From Asterella californica (lineage: Eukaryota > Streptophyta > Marchantiopsida > Marchantiales > Aytoniaceae): a stretch of 64,000 bases of DNA. Each line of letters begins with the position of its first letter. Position 1 is the first letter of the stretch. The position numbers and the translations under genes were made by a program. Under the pieces are notes generated by a model, which searched no databases, was not told the DNA's origin, and saw only the letters and a program-made list of their open reading frames with translations. The stretch covers positions 27,936,001 through 28,000,000 of the forward strand of contig JAYKYS010000006.1 in assembly GCA_036924285.1 (NCBI GenBank). The letters run 5' to 3'. Shown piece by piece: positions 33,614-44,738 of this stretch.

Positions 33614-36202
33614 ATGGATCACAGTGCTGCTGTACAGGGTGCGGCTGCTGCTCAGGGTGCTCCTGTCCAAGGGACTCCTGGTCAGGATGGAATTGGCTCT
33701 CAAGGAGGACCTACGGCGATTCCAACAGCAGCAGCACAGCCTGCCATGGACACGTCTTAGGTTCTTCAGGCGTTGGCTGCCTTGATTCAACAACAACCTG
33801 CAATTGGAGGAGCTGAGCAGAAATCTACGAAGGCGTTACAAGCAATTGTTGGTCGATGTGGGCGATTTGATGGAAGAGATGTTACTAGGTACCTGCGGTA
33901 GTATGTAGGTGAAATGGAGTTGGTCAGGGCACCTGAAGTTGAGGTAATTCTAAGCTTTGAGTTGACTGTTGTCCCTGAATTGAGAGAGAAGGTTAGAAAT
34001 TTATAGAGAAGACATTTAGGTGGGTGGACTTTGTTTGAACGTGCACTGAGAGAAGAATTTCTAGAAGAGGACTCTGAAAGAGTCACCAGAAGAACTCTCA
34101 TGGATTGGATAGAGCGTCAGCTTGGACGTTCCATGGGATTGAATGAAGTGATCCGTGAATTTGAGAAGAGGTACTCTCAGCTTTTTGGTCTAGAGAGGTT
34201 GACGTTGGATGCTAGGAAGACAGAGTTGTTCTTAGGGGCTCTGGATGAGTTCACAGCAGATAGGCTTTGTTTCATGTTGGCTGATCGAGGGGCTGAAGGG
34301 GGAGTTACATCTGATTGGAGGAGAGTAGAAGAAGCAATATCCACCCTTGCTAGACAACGTCGTGGTAGGATGGTACTGCAGCCAGAGACCTTACCAGAGC
34401 AAAGAGTAGCTCCTCATGTTCCTGTAGCTCCTCCTGCAATACCTCAAGCACCTATTGTGATTCCTCAAGCACCTATAGTGGTTCCCCAAGTGGTTCATCA
34501 AGCGCCTGCAGTACCTATTCCAGCACAAAGAGGACCTAGACAGCAGCAGCGACCTGTTGAGAACCGAAATCAACATAACTTGATAGAAGAACTTACTCAA
34601 CAGTTGAGAGATTTGAGGGTTGAGATGGCAGACTTGAGGAGAGATCAACGACCTGTTGCACCAGGTGCCCGACTTGTAGGAGGAACCTTTACCAGGAGAT
34701 GTATTTGGTGCGATAGTCCAGATCATCTCAGAGGAGACTGTCAAGACTTGGCGGTTGCCTTGCGAGAGGGCGTAGTCAACTATCAGAACAACAGGTTGTA
34801 TCTAACCGCCACAGGGCAGCCTCTGAACACATATTTTGGAAGAGGAGGAATGAGGAGTTCTCTTCCAGCACTTACTGGTGCGAATACTACAGCGATGACT
34901 GCGGGTCCTGCGGAGGCTGATGTATATACTGGGAGAGTTGAGGTGCGCTCTAATCCAACTATGGTTGAGCAGGCTGTTGAGGTTCCGGTTGAAATGATGA
35001 AGAGAGGTGCTGAAAGCATTAGGAGAGCTACTGGATGGAGAGACCCAGTAGATGCAACTTCTATTCGAGCGTTTTTAGAGACGAGTGGTGAACAAGATGC
35101 CATGATCGAAGACAAAAGAAGACGAGACGCTTCCGATTTAGATGTAGGAGTACCAGAGGACAATGACCGTCGGAGGGTTACAAGGAGGAGAGCAGCGGAA
35201 CCATCACCATCTGTACCAGCTGGAAGATTTCCTGCTGCAGAGGATATACCTTCTACCTCTACAGCTCCACCACCTGCAGTAGATCCTATGGAAGGTGTAC
35301 AGGATTTGCCACAAGAGACTACTGCTACAGATAGGGTACGGGGAAAGAGGTTTACAGCACAGGAGAAGGGAAAAGCTCCAGCTTACAAGTTAGCGGCTGA
35401 CATCGAAACAACAACAGACTTGCGTGCTGTTCTAGAGCAACGCATTTTGGATGCTAGAGTTGAGTTTACTCTTCGTGAAGTGCTTGGTATCGCAAAGAGA
35501 GAGTTTCATGAGTTGATAATAGACATCATGAAGAGAAAGAGACAGGTATTGACTGAACAAGTAAGTAGTCAGATGGTTGGAGCAGTAGATGCTATTGGTG
35601 TTGATCAGTTCGGAGATGATAAGTATGAGGCATGGGTTGCTGGTCCTGTTGTTATTGAGAATGAAGATGAAGAGTATGAAGAGGATGGGTCAGGCGCAGA
35701 CAGCGATTTCAAGGAGAAGCACTGGGCAAGAGCGACAACAGAGACGCAAGTTCGGCTTGGAGGACTTTCTGAGCCAGTACCTGCACTTGTGGATCACGGG
35801 TCGGAGATCAACATCATTTCCAAGGAGGTGTATGAAAAGGGACAGTGGCCAATCGAAAGGAATCATGGTTGGGTGCTTAGAGCTGTAAATAACCAAAAGG
35901 GTGAGTTATACGGAGCTTGTCCCAATATGCGTGTAAGGATTGGGGATGTAGAGGTTGATCAACATTTCTTTGTACAGTCATCTGCCTCCTATCCTGTCAT
36001 ACTGGGCCAACCATACATCACCGCTGTTCGGATGGAGACAAAGGTGATGAACGATGGGTCTCATTATGCTAGAGTTCGGAGTCCTGATGACAAGTACTCA
36101 GTACAGTTTTTGACGGTTCGTTCAAGACATGAGCGGAACAGACAAACCCTTAGAGATTCTCAGACGAAGAGATGTAAGGTTTTTCGCAACCCACTCCTGT
36201 AG
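33614..36202 (+). pseudogene. Element A ORF1: gag-protease, three TAG codons in gag
   Basis: Reads from ATG at 33614 (MDHSAAVQG) in one frame to TAG at 36200-36202, 862 codons. In-frame TAGs at 33758, 33899 and 34004 correspond to Gln or Glu codons in the A2 copy; after 34006 the frame is open for 731 codons. The gag N-terminus is Gln/Ala-rich. The capsid-like part has VVPELREKV and NEVIREFEKRYSQL. A zinc knuckle CIWCDSPDHLRGDC is at 34700-34741. The aspartic protease has LVDHGSEINIIS (D-H-G at 35792-35800) and SYPVILGQPYI. A start downstream of the TAGs (ATG at 34031) would give only part of the capsid. ORF2 overlaps the end in the -1 frame. Confidence 0.88.
36178..36184 (+). promoter_or_regulatory. 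Putative -1 frameshift site of element A (GGTTTTT)
   Basis: In the ORF1 frame this reads AAG GTT TTT CGC, five codons before the ORF1 TAG. A -1 slip joins ORF1 to the ORF2 frame. The A2 copy has the canonical X-XXY-YYZ heptamer GGGTTTT at the same place, so this copy probably carries a one-base change that weakens the slip. Confidence 0.6.
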
Positions 36203-39200
36203 AGCGGGAAGACAGGGGTGTAGAACCTACTGTTGAGGTCCCGTCAGAGTTGGAAGCGAGACATGTACAAAGGTCTGGATACATGTGTGGTGTACAGAGT
36301 TGGCAGTCTGGATTGCTGATGTTTGAGACAGATGGGTGGAGTCGATTTACAAGAGTTGAAGATATGGAGGAAAATACAAAAAGATGGATGGTGAAACAAG
36401 TATCAGGGTTGTGGCGTGTAGGAGTTCTATCTGAAGACGAAGTGGTTTCTGGTTTGTTTGAAGAGTTTATGTCTGTACAGTCAGCTGTTGGTTGGTTAGA
36501 CAATGTGAGTAGATTGATGGAGGGGAAAAATAGTGTGGTGGTGATCCCTATCCACTCTCGATGCATATATAAGGAGATTGCTACATACTTGCAGTTCTTT
36601 CCTCATCCGATGCAGAATAATGAAGGGAGAGAAGCAAGTTGTTGGTGTGCACTCCCTCAGGAAGCAGACGTCCATGCGAAGTACAAATCTGTACTGAGAA
36701 AGGTAAGACCGGTAGCAGCTCAACTACCTGCTAACTCCCAGCAGCAAGTACAGTTAGTGGAGACTGAACCTATATTGCGTGATCATAGACGAGTAGGGCA
36801 CCAGTTTACTGAGGAGACATTGAAGGAGCTCCAGATAGGAGGGGGTGAATTCTTGACTGAGGTCGAGAAGACAGTGTTTGAACAGATGGTAGTAAAGCAT
36901 GGTAAAGCATTCTCTTTTTCAGCAGAGGAGATAGGTTGTGTGGACCTGCAGGTTATAGCACCTATGGTTATATTCACAATCCCTCATGTGTCTTGGGACC
37001 TAAAACCGATCCCAGTTCCTCGTGCTTTATTGCCTAAACTCATCGAGTTGTTGAAGGAGAAGGTACAGATGGGGATACTTGAGCCGTCTATGAGGCCATA
37101 TTCTAGCAGGTGGTTCACTGTACCCAAGAAGTCAGGAGCTTTGCGTTTTATTCAAGACCTACAGCCTGCGAATAACGTAACAATTCGTAACGTTGGGACG
37201 GGTCATGTGATTGAAGAGGTAGCAGAGGCATTTGCAGGGAGAGCTATCTATTCGATAGGAGATCTATATTCTGGTTATGATCAGTTCCAGCTGGCTGTGG
37301 AGAGTAGGGATTTAACTACTATGCGTACGCCCTTGGGATTGATGCGGATGTGTACTCTTCCACAAGGAGCAACGAACTCGGTGGCTCATATGCAAAATGC
37401 GATGCATAAGGTACTAAGGGAGTTTGTGCCTGATGTTACCATTCGGAATCTAGACGATATTCCCATAAAAGGTTGCGCGGTTGAAGACAAGGATGAAGCA
37501 GTACTTGTGAATGGATGCAGAAGGTTTGTTGCAGACCATATCAGGGATGTAGAACGTATCTTGACTCGCTTGGAGGAGGTACATCTCACCCTGTCAGGAG
37601 CTAAGTCCAAGTTTGGTGTGTCTGAGATTTTAGTGGTTGGACATTTGTGTGGAGCTTTTGGAAGACGACCAAACCCGGAGAAGGTTGAAGCCATAGCTAG
37701 GATGGCAGACTGTAGGAATATCACAGAGGTTCGATGTTTTCTAGGTGCTTGCGTATTTTATCGGTTATCCATTCCTCATTATGCTCATGTTGCTGAGCCT
37801 TTGTATGCATTATTGAGGAAGGGTAAGCGGTTTGTATGGACCTCAGTCCATCGAGAAGCTATGAATAGGTTGAAGGAGGCTCTACAGTCTCCGTCTGTTT
37901 TGAGAAGAATAGACTATGGATGTGGGAGACCTGTCATTGTCACAGTAGATACTAGCCCAAAGGCAATTGGCTGGGCGATAGGTCAAGATGATGCGGATGG
38001 ATTGCGGCTTACCTCTAGGTTTGGAGCTAGGATCTTGACAGACAGGCAACGAGATTATCCTCAGGTGAAGCGTGAGTTGTGGGGAGCGGTGACAGCAATG
38101 AAGACAGATCGTGAGTTTCTGATTGGTGCTCATGTAATCCTGGAAACGGATTGTCTACCTCTACTAGGCATGATATCCAACTGTACCACGCCAGACATAG
38201 CAATGTTACGTTGGATTGCCTATATTAGAAGCTTGAATCTAGAGCTGAAGCATATAAAGGGAAAGGAGAATATGGTTGCAGATATGTTGTCAAGGGCTCG
38301 ATTTGTGGATGAGGATGTCATGATTTCAGAAGCTGAGGAAGAAGAGAGAAAGGATGCTCAGTGTCAGGTTAATCGACGGGCTACAAACTTGGAGCCGTTG
38401 ATGTTTAGAGAGGAGCTTTACACAGGTAGACTTCGTGACATAAGATATTATCTGAGCTTGTTGGAGAGGCAGGAGAGATGGAGCAAAGTAGAGTTCAGGG
38501 AGATAAGAAAACAAGCTTACAACTATCTTCTGCATGATGGGTATCTTTGGAGACGACCACAGAGGAGAGATGGGATGTTCATGCGGGTAGTGGACGATCA
38601 AGAGACTAAGCAGCAACTAATGAAGGAGTTCCATGATACCTTATGGGCCGGACATCGAGGGATTTGGGCTACCTACACCAAGTTGAAGGAGAGGTACTGG
38701 TGGAAAGGTCTGTACCAGGATGTGGTGAACTACGTCAGCTCCTGTTTGCATTGTCAGTTCTACTCAAAGATCCGATACAGGGACGGTCTTGTGCCAACTT
38801 ATCCGCCTTGCATTCACTTCCAGTGGGTTCTCGACTTGATGGTAATGCCTCTGGGGTTATGGGGCATGCGATATTTGGTTTTGGCTCGTGAGGATCTCTC
38901 CAACTTTGTAGAAGGACGAGCTTTGAGAACGAAGACCACAGAAGGGATATGTAAGTTTGTTCTTGAGGATATTATCTGTAGATATGGGTCTGTAGGAAGG
39001 CTACGGGCAGATAGAGGAGAACTACGTGGTACAGAAGCGAAAGAGTTTTTTGCTCGATATGGTGTGAAGCTCAAGCTTACCACTGCGATGAATCCAGAGG
39101 GGATTGGCAAGAGTGAGCGAGGACATCCGTCAATAGTTCAAGCTTTGGTGAAGACGTGTGATGGTAAGCATAGAGAGTGGCCTAGATTACTCCCTTTTGC

Positions 39201-39801
39201 TTTATGGGCAGATAGAACAACTCATTGTTCTACTACAGGGTACATGCCTGTTGAGTTAATGTTAGGGCAGAAACCAATGATGTCAGCAGAAGAAGACTTT
39301 CCTACCTGGGCTACCTTGCCATGGGAGGACAATGTGGACCGTGTGCAACTTCTCTCACTAAGAATCAGACAGCTAGAATGTAGAGAGGAGGATCTCGCTG
39401 AAGCGCAGCGACGGCTGAAAGCGGCTCGACTTGGGAACAAGGAAAGGTTTGATAAGACTCATAGACTTCGGCCAAAACTGATACAAGTTGGGGATTGGGT
39501 GTTGGTATACGACAGCACATTGGAGAACCAACACTCTACAATCCGAAAGTTTTCGAGAAGGTGGTTTGGCCCGTACCTTGTCTCTGATGTACACCAGAAT
39601 GCTACTTATTCCTTACAAGAGCTAGATGGCACGTCTTTAAGACTTCCAGTTGTTGAGAAACGAGTTAAGTTATTCAAGAAGAGAGGGGAGGCTGTGGAGC
39701 TAGCTGAGTTCTTAGGTTCAGAGCAGACAGGAGCAAATGAAGACCTTTCTGAGACGGTCGAGGAGAGCCAAGACGATTTGGAAGACCACGACGATCGATG
39801 A
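36185..39801 (+). CDS. Element A ORF2: reverse transcriptase, RNase H, integrase
   Basis: Open to TGA at 39799-39801; 1183 codons if counted from the first ATG (36250), but expression is expected by frameshift from ORF1. RT: FTVPKKSGALRFIQDLQ, YSIGDLYSGYDQFQL, LPQGATNSVAHMQN, and active site RNLDDIPIKG (about residue 400). A2 has PFLDDIPIKG, so the residue before Leu-Asp-Asp has become Asn here. RNase H: VTVDTSPKAIGWAIGQ, KRELWGAV, LETDCLPLLG and MVADMLSR, with all acidic residues. Integrase: zinc-binding FHDTLWAGHRG and SCLHC, then LDLMVMPLG, RADRGELRG and NPEGIGKSERG as the D, D, E set. WFGPYLV is the GPY/F module and the C-terminus is acidic. No chromodomain. Confidence 0.92.
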
Positions 39802-39832
39802 CGGATTGGCACATACCAGAGGATGTGCAGGT

Positions 39833-39846
39833 TTGGAGGGGGTGAA
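39833..39846 (+). other. Polypurine tract of element A
   Basis: TTTGGAGGGGGTGAA directly before the 3' LTR start TGTCGTG. Confidence 0.75.
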
Positions 39847-41604
39847 TGTCGTGTTCTACATGGGTCTGTACAGTGAAAACTAGTTGCAAGGAGATCTTTT
39901 CTTTGTTGTGTAAAGGAAGCTGCCCTGCAGCTTAACAAGCTAGGCAGGAGCTAAGCTGGGGCTATGCTTGACAAGCTGCCCCCTAGCTTGGGTTGGAGTA
40001 TCACCCCTAAGGGAGTCGAAAGACACCAGGATGTAAAGCTCGACGAGGAGAGCGACCTCATGCTTCTAGTTTTGACAGAAAGTGTTTTAAGCAATAGTTA
40101 GTACGAGTTTTAGGCTATGAAATATGTGAAAGAGGGAAATTCGTCGATTCTGACTCGAGACTCGAACTCAGAATCTGATAGCGTGGGTGTGTAGGTGTTC
40201 TTGAATACTATAGTTTTGACTCCTTATTCATTAAAAACGGAGTTGTATAGAGAAGTTAACACAGAAAAGGCTAGTAAAGACTTTACAGGAAAATTTCCTT
40301 AGTAAAGCATATGTACAAACTGTAAAAGCTGTTTGAACGGAACTAGAGGCCATCCCAGTGATAGGGCACCTGCCTAGGAGGGAAGTGGTCTCAGGATCAA
40401 TCCCTCCTGGCCTCTGGTTCCTATTCTGGCATGTTGGCCTCCCGGATGGGAGTCTATGTTGGGTATTCAACCATGTCCTATATACCTAGGGGCGGGAGAC
40501 CGGTATCTCCCTTAATCGTGGGCTTCCTGACCTAAGCCTCCGCATGCCATCCTGAATATACTATGGGAGATACCTGGTGCGCATATGGGGGGGCTGTAAG
40601 CCCTGTGGGGCAGCCTCATAAGTGTAGGGGCTTCGGCCTACATTGGATGGCTTGTAGTATATTCAGGATGGCATCAAGATGACATCAAGAGCACAGGAAA
40701 CTTTTGCTAAATAGTTAAATAATCATCGAGGTTATGTGAACCTTTATCAGTGTAGGGATAGAGTTTGTAGAGACAACTGCGAAACTTATATTAAAAAGGG
40801 GTCAACTTTGTAAAAAATGCTTTGTACGCATAAGGACAGCAGGGGGGCAGCTTAAGCTGGGACCTTAACTTTTAGGTTTAATACCTACGGCGGCTAGAGA
40901 TCGGGGACACTTTTTCAAAGGAGTTTCTGAGAGAACTGAGGCGGAAGGAGAAAAAAGGAGCAGAATTAGGGATTGAGGAGAGGAGACGCTGAGAAGCTTG
41001 GAGGCTGAGTGGGGGATCGATTTTTCTGCCAGAATTGAGAGGATTGAGGAGAGGAGACGCTGAGAAGCTTGGAGGCTGAGTGGAGATCGATTTTTCTGAC
41101 AGATTTTGAGTGGATTGAGGAGAGGAGACGCTGAGAAGCTTGGAGGCTGAGTGGGGATCGATTTTTCTGACAGATTTGAGTGGATTGAGGAGAGGAGACG
41201 CTGAGAAGCTTGGAGGCTGAGTGAGGATCGATTTTTCCAGAATTGAGTAGAATTGAACGGACAGAGGTGGTTTACTGGAAGGAGATCATTTTTGACAAGG
41301 CTTTGGTTGTCGTAAGATCAAATTCCTTGGAATTTTCAGCTGAGAAGTACTTAGGAGAGGAGGAGAGAGATATTTTCTTAACAATGAAGCAGTTGACACT
41401 GAAATAAAGCCATTTCTACTCCGGAGAGATATATTTGTGTACCTGAGTGAGTGCTTGAGTGTTTGTTTGCAATTGGTGGGCACAAGAGACTGTGTTTTTG
41501 AGATTTCATCGTCTGCAGCGACCTATCTTCCTTTCTGGTCATTTCTCTCTGATCTATCACAGTCAGGAGGTCCGCCCTCCCCAAGAAAGACTCCCGCCAC
41601 GACA
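39847..41604 (+). repeat. 3' LTR of element A, with repeat expansion
   Basis: 1758 bp, TGTCGTG...CACGACA. It is nearly identical to the 5' LTR except for about 211 extra bases formed by three additional copies of a roughly 70-bp unit at 40970-41240. Confidence 0.92.
40970..41240 (+). repeat. About 70-bp unit, four tandem copies
   Basis: Copies start with GGATTGAGGAGAGGAGACGC at about 40970, 41041, 41113 and 41182. The 5' LTR has a single copy at about 33129-33190. Confidence 0.9.
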
Positions 41605-41710
41605 CCGCTCCGCTTGGAGAAGAGTAGAACTCGGGTCAAACACCACAAGAAGGACGAATACGACGAGAAAATACCCAAAACAGCAACTCGGGGTCGAAAT
41701 TGCACCAAAT
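41605..41710 (-). other. Element B leader and primer binding site
   Basis: The minus strand from 41707 reads TGGTGCAATTTCGACCCC, three bases after the LTR end TTTCGACA. It starts with TGG and fits a tRNA 3' end. Element A inserted about 100 bases downstream of it. Confidence 0.6.
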
Positions 41711-42651
41711 TGTCGAAATCAGTCAATTTGGAACTCGCAGACGGGATTTACGTCAGATTTTGGCCAACCCGTGATTTTCTTCGGCTTGTAACTTCGTCGA
41801 TCCTTCACCAAATCGAACGATTTTGGTTGCGTTGGAATCGTCTTCCCAGCGTGCATCTACTGCACTCCTCAGATCCAAAGATTATCGACCCACGCCAACC
41901 TGACACTAGCCGACGCACTTCTGTTGACCTAAAACCCGTCACAAAACTCGTCACCAGAAATTTCGACTTCTCATAACTCAAAAACGACTCGACCAAACTT
42001 CGTGAACCTTCGTGCACTAGGACCATCTTCCCAGCGCGCTTCCAACGAGCCCACATCGATCTGACATTGTCGACTATTTCGTCTGCCACGCCCAAATGCG
42101 CACTTCAGCCCGAAACAGGTCACTTCAACGCATTCCGTGAAGTTTCAGCAGCGCTTCCGCACTACCTCACCACCAAATCGACTGCAAACAAGTTCAGACG
42201 ACACCCATCCACACAGCGATCGATCACAACACCAAAACGAACCACTTCGCGCACGTGCGCACTCGCAAATCGAAGATACCAACGATCTGCCAACTCCAGA
42301 GATACCACCGGCAGCAATCTACGACCTGAAATCCCTAAACCAGACCTCGCAATCCGAGTTCTTCAAGTGATAACAAGGTATGTACTCACTCCACCATGCC
42401 AACATGCACTAGACAATCACTACAGTCGAGCCAAATCCACTCTGTGCTCGCAGAGAATCCAGATCTCACTCACAAGACTACCCACCATAGCTAGGAGCTT
42501 GAAGGCTCAACTTGAAGAACTGAGGTCTCCAAGCCCCTACCTGCGAAGTATACCCCTTGTGGGCACTCTCACCAACTTGCCCTAATGGCCTTACCGGGGT
42601 CCGTCACTTCGCACTCAGTCAACCTAGTCGAGTTACCAAACTGACGTGACA
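41711..42651 (-). repeat. 5' LTR of element B
   Basis: On the minus strand it runs from TGTCACGTCAG (42651) to GATTTCGACA (41711), 941 bp, followed by a TGG primer site. Its first 283 bp (42651-42369) match segment S at 23209-23491, with few differences. Confidence 0.7.
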
Positions 42652-43113
42652 AGTTTCACACGCTTGCTTGCAATGGGAACCTTGAGCTCTGCCCCATCAA
42701 GCTCTCTTAGTGAATATGTGGCATTGTCAAGCACGACAAGAATCACATATGGGCCAAACCATCGCTTAGAGAATTTTCTAAGCGCACTGTGTTGGTTGTC
42801 CAAGCTACTATCGTAGACCAACACCCAATCTCCTTCTTAAATCTCCTTCGGCATTAATCGATGACGCTTATCGAATCTGTCCTTGTTTCTCAAGCGCGCC
42901 TCTTTCAGCTTCTCTAATGCAATCTCTACATCTTCAGGTCTTCTCTCTAGTTGACGGAGATTCGGATTCGGACAGCAAGAAGATCTTCTGTAGACATACC
43001 ATCCTCCCAAGGTAGAACACTCCAAGTGGGTATGTGCTTCTCAATGGGCATGATAGGTTTCTGCCCATGCATCAACTCCGCCGGCATATATCCCGTAACT
43101 GAACTATGAGTCG
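42652..43113 (-). pseudogene. Element C integrase C-terminal part
   Basis: Two frames: HSSVTGYMPAELMHGQKPIMP and onward (43108 down), then GDWVLVYDSSLDNQHSALRKFSKRWFGPYV to ASKRVKL at 42655. They align with GYMPVELMLGQKPMM, DWVLVYDSTLENQHS, RRWFGPYLV and EKRVKL of element A. The fragment starts exactly where the plus-strand C copy stops (53958) and ends at the AGTT duplication of element B. Confidence 0.85.
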
Positions 43114-43139
43114 AACCCCCTAAACTAGGGGGTTCGACT
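43109..43139. repeat. Inverted repeat at the inversion junction
   Basis: AGTCGAACCCCCT (43109-43121) and its exact complement AGGGGGTTCGACT (43127-43139) flank a 5-base loop. The inner 16 bases GAACCCCCTAAACTAG recur at 43194-43209. Confidence 0.9.
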
Positions 43140-43351
43140 TAGGATGGTACAAACAATTGAAATGAGATCAGATGAGTACTTCTGGGAGGAGTTGAACCCC
43201 CTAAACTAGAACCGGTTCCAGCAGAAGTTCCTTCCTTCCTCACCATTGACACCTATTGTCAAGGTCCTGGGGAGGAGGAGGTCTATTGCCCACAAAAACA
43301 CAAAACGCACAGAGAACTATTGTCAAAAAAAACTCAGAGAAATACTGCAAA

Positions 43352-43774
43352 TCATGATACAAAACTTATGTGTGATTCTCCAAACGACTCCCAAGTGGTC
43401 TGAACCACTGACTGAAGATATTCTGGAAAGGCAATACGCTCAACACAACCAACTGCGAGTTGCTTATAAACAGAAAAGCATTTTCGCTTCATTTCAGTCT
43501 CTGCAAACGAATATGCTGCACAAAGTATTAGCTCCTTCACATCAAAGTCTTGCTCTACAGCAAACTTATCGCAAGCTGTGCAAAACTCATGAAACTTCAC
43601 TCGCAACTTATCCACAAAGACTAATTTCCACCTTTCTGATCCTCTCGCCATCCTCTTTCTAGACCACGAGAACTTCCACACGTCCTCAAGAAAAACTTCA
43701 AGACGCGGAGGATTCCACATGTCTTGTGAGGAGACTCTCTGTGACCTTGGACCTGATCGACTGCAGCTGGCCAT
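43352..43774 (-). CDS. Hypothetical protein, possible host exon
   Basis: A 140-codon frame from ATG at 43774 (CCACCATGG context, good for initiation), reading MASCSRSGPRSQRV, then KLRVKFHEFCTACDKFAVEQ and ELILCAAYSFAETEMKRK. I do not recognise a family. It contains no retroelement motif and lies outside the LTR that starts at 43805, so it may be flanking host sequence into which element D inserted just upstream of a start codon. Whether the TAG at 43352 is the true end or lies in an intron is unclear. Confidence 0.35.
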   Translation of the reverse strand: MASCSRSGPRSQRVSSQDMWNPPRLEVFLEDVWKFSWSRKRMARGSERWKLVFVDKLRVKFHEFCTACDKFAVEQDFDVKELILCAAYSFAETEMKRKCFSVYKQLAVGCVERIAFPEYLQSVVQTTWESFGESHISFVS

Positions 43775-43804
43775 GGTGGAAATGACAGAAACGAGAAGCA
43801 GTAC

Positions 43805-44715
43805 TGTAACGACCTATGTTACACATAGGAAGTTTGTATATTAGTAAAGTGTTCAGTTATAGCTAAGTGTGAAGAATGTTTATTTGCTGCCCAAGTACTT
43901 TAAGGAGATATCAAGTTAGTCATGATTAGCTAAAATTAGTTATGATTAAATTTAGCTGTACTTTGGGCAGAAATCAGATATTTGCTAAAGAGTGAGCACT
44001 AGTATCTTGTCATCTTGTCTAAAAGGTAGAAAGGAGGTGGAAAATATCCCTTATCTCCTTTTTGACTTGATATTAGTGGTTGGATTAAAGTTGTGGACTT
44101 TGTGGACATTAAAAATAAGAAGAGATTCCACATGTCTCTTTTTTAGTGGGTCCTAGTGTAGAGAGGGGTGGAAATTCGAGATTCCTTGAGAATATTCTAG
44201 ATCCTTCCAGATGTTGTTGACTTTGAAGGAATAAGCTCATGTGAAAAGATAAGAAACCCATGTGATTAATGCTTTTACCTTAAGTAATATCTTAGTAAAA
44301 CTCGGTAAAAATAGTTACGGCTGAGTTACCGAAGGGTAACAAAGTAAAAACATATAATGTATAAATAGAGGAGTAGAGAAGAGCTCATCATCCTTGTTTT
44401 CACATCGTTGTAATGACAACTTGAGTAATATAGAGAGTGTGTGATATTTTAGCATGTCAGAACTTGAGAGACGTCGTTAGAATGGAGGGATTTTAGTTGA
44501 TGAGTTTATGGAGAATTTTAGTTGATGAGTTTATGGGTGTATGAATGAGTGAACTTAGCATTTTTCTCTTCAAGTTCATGGTGTGCTTCCATCAAAGCCA
44601 TCAGAGGTGACCTCTGAGTGAGAGACAGGCCCGACATGTTGCAGATTCACCGATGACGATCGTGGAGGTTGAGAGATCGGGGGTAGTTGATCGATAAGAC
44701 CACGGAGGATTTACA
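43805..44715 (+). mobile_element. LTR X, 5' LTR of element D
   Basis: TGTAACGACC...GGATTTACA, 911 bp. It has a clear promoter TATAAATA at 44360-44367. The first 259 bp match the truncated minus-strand copy at 15402-15660. A primer site follows after four T residues. Confidence 0.85.
44360..44367 (+). promoter_or_regulatory. TATA box of LTR X
   Basis: TATAAATA followed by GAGGAG, about 555 bp into the LTR. This is the expected RNA polymerase II promoter of element D. Confidence 0.7.
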
Positions 44716-44719
44716 TTTT

Positions 44720-44738
44720 TGGTTTTGTTGCCGGGACC
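44720..44738 (+). other. Primer binding site of element D
   Basis: TGGTTTTGTTGCCGGGACC. It resembles the tRNA-Asp type site TGGCGCCGTTGCCGGGGA of plant Tat-like Ty3 elements, with changes in positions 4-8. Confidence 0.65.

Larger units (their letters stand above)
32002..41604 (+). mobile_element. Element A: nearly intact Ty3/gypsy retrotransposon
   Basis: Plus-strand element with a 1547-bp 5' LTR (32002-33548), primer site, ORF1 gag-protease, ORF2 RT-RNase H-integrase, polypurine tract and a 1758-bp 3' LTR (39847-41604). It is flanked by CCGC at 31998-32001 and 41605-41608. The LTRs differ at only about a dozen positions outside a tandem-repeat expansion, so it is recent. It sits in the leader of element B, on the opposite strand. 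Confidence 0.93.
23098..42651 (-). mobile_element. Element B: Ty3/gypsy retrotransposon with a cytosine methyltransferase, interrupted by element A
   Basis: Minus-strand element flanked by AGTT at 23094-23097 and 42652-42655, inserted into the integrase C-terminus of element C. Without the nested element A it is about 9.95 kb. Order, 5' to 3': LTR (42651-41711), primer site, leader, gag, protease, DNA methyltransferase, RT, RNase H, integrase, 3' terminal repeats (23599-23098). The copy has stops, frameshifts and a lost RT catalytic residue, so it is not autonomous. Confidence 0.88.
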
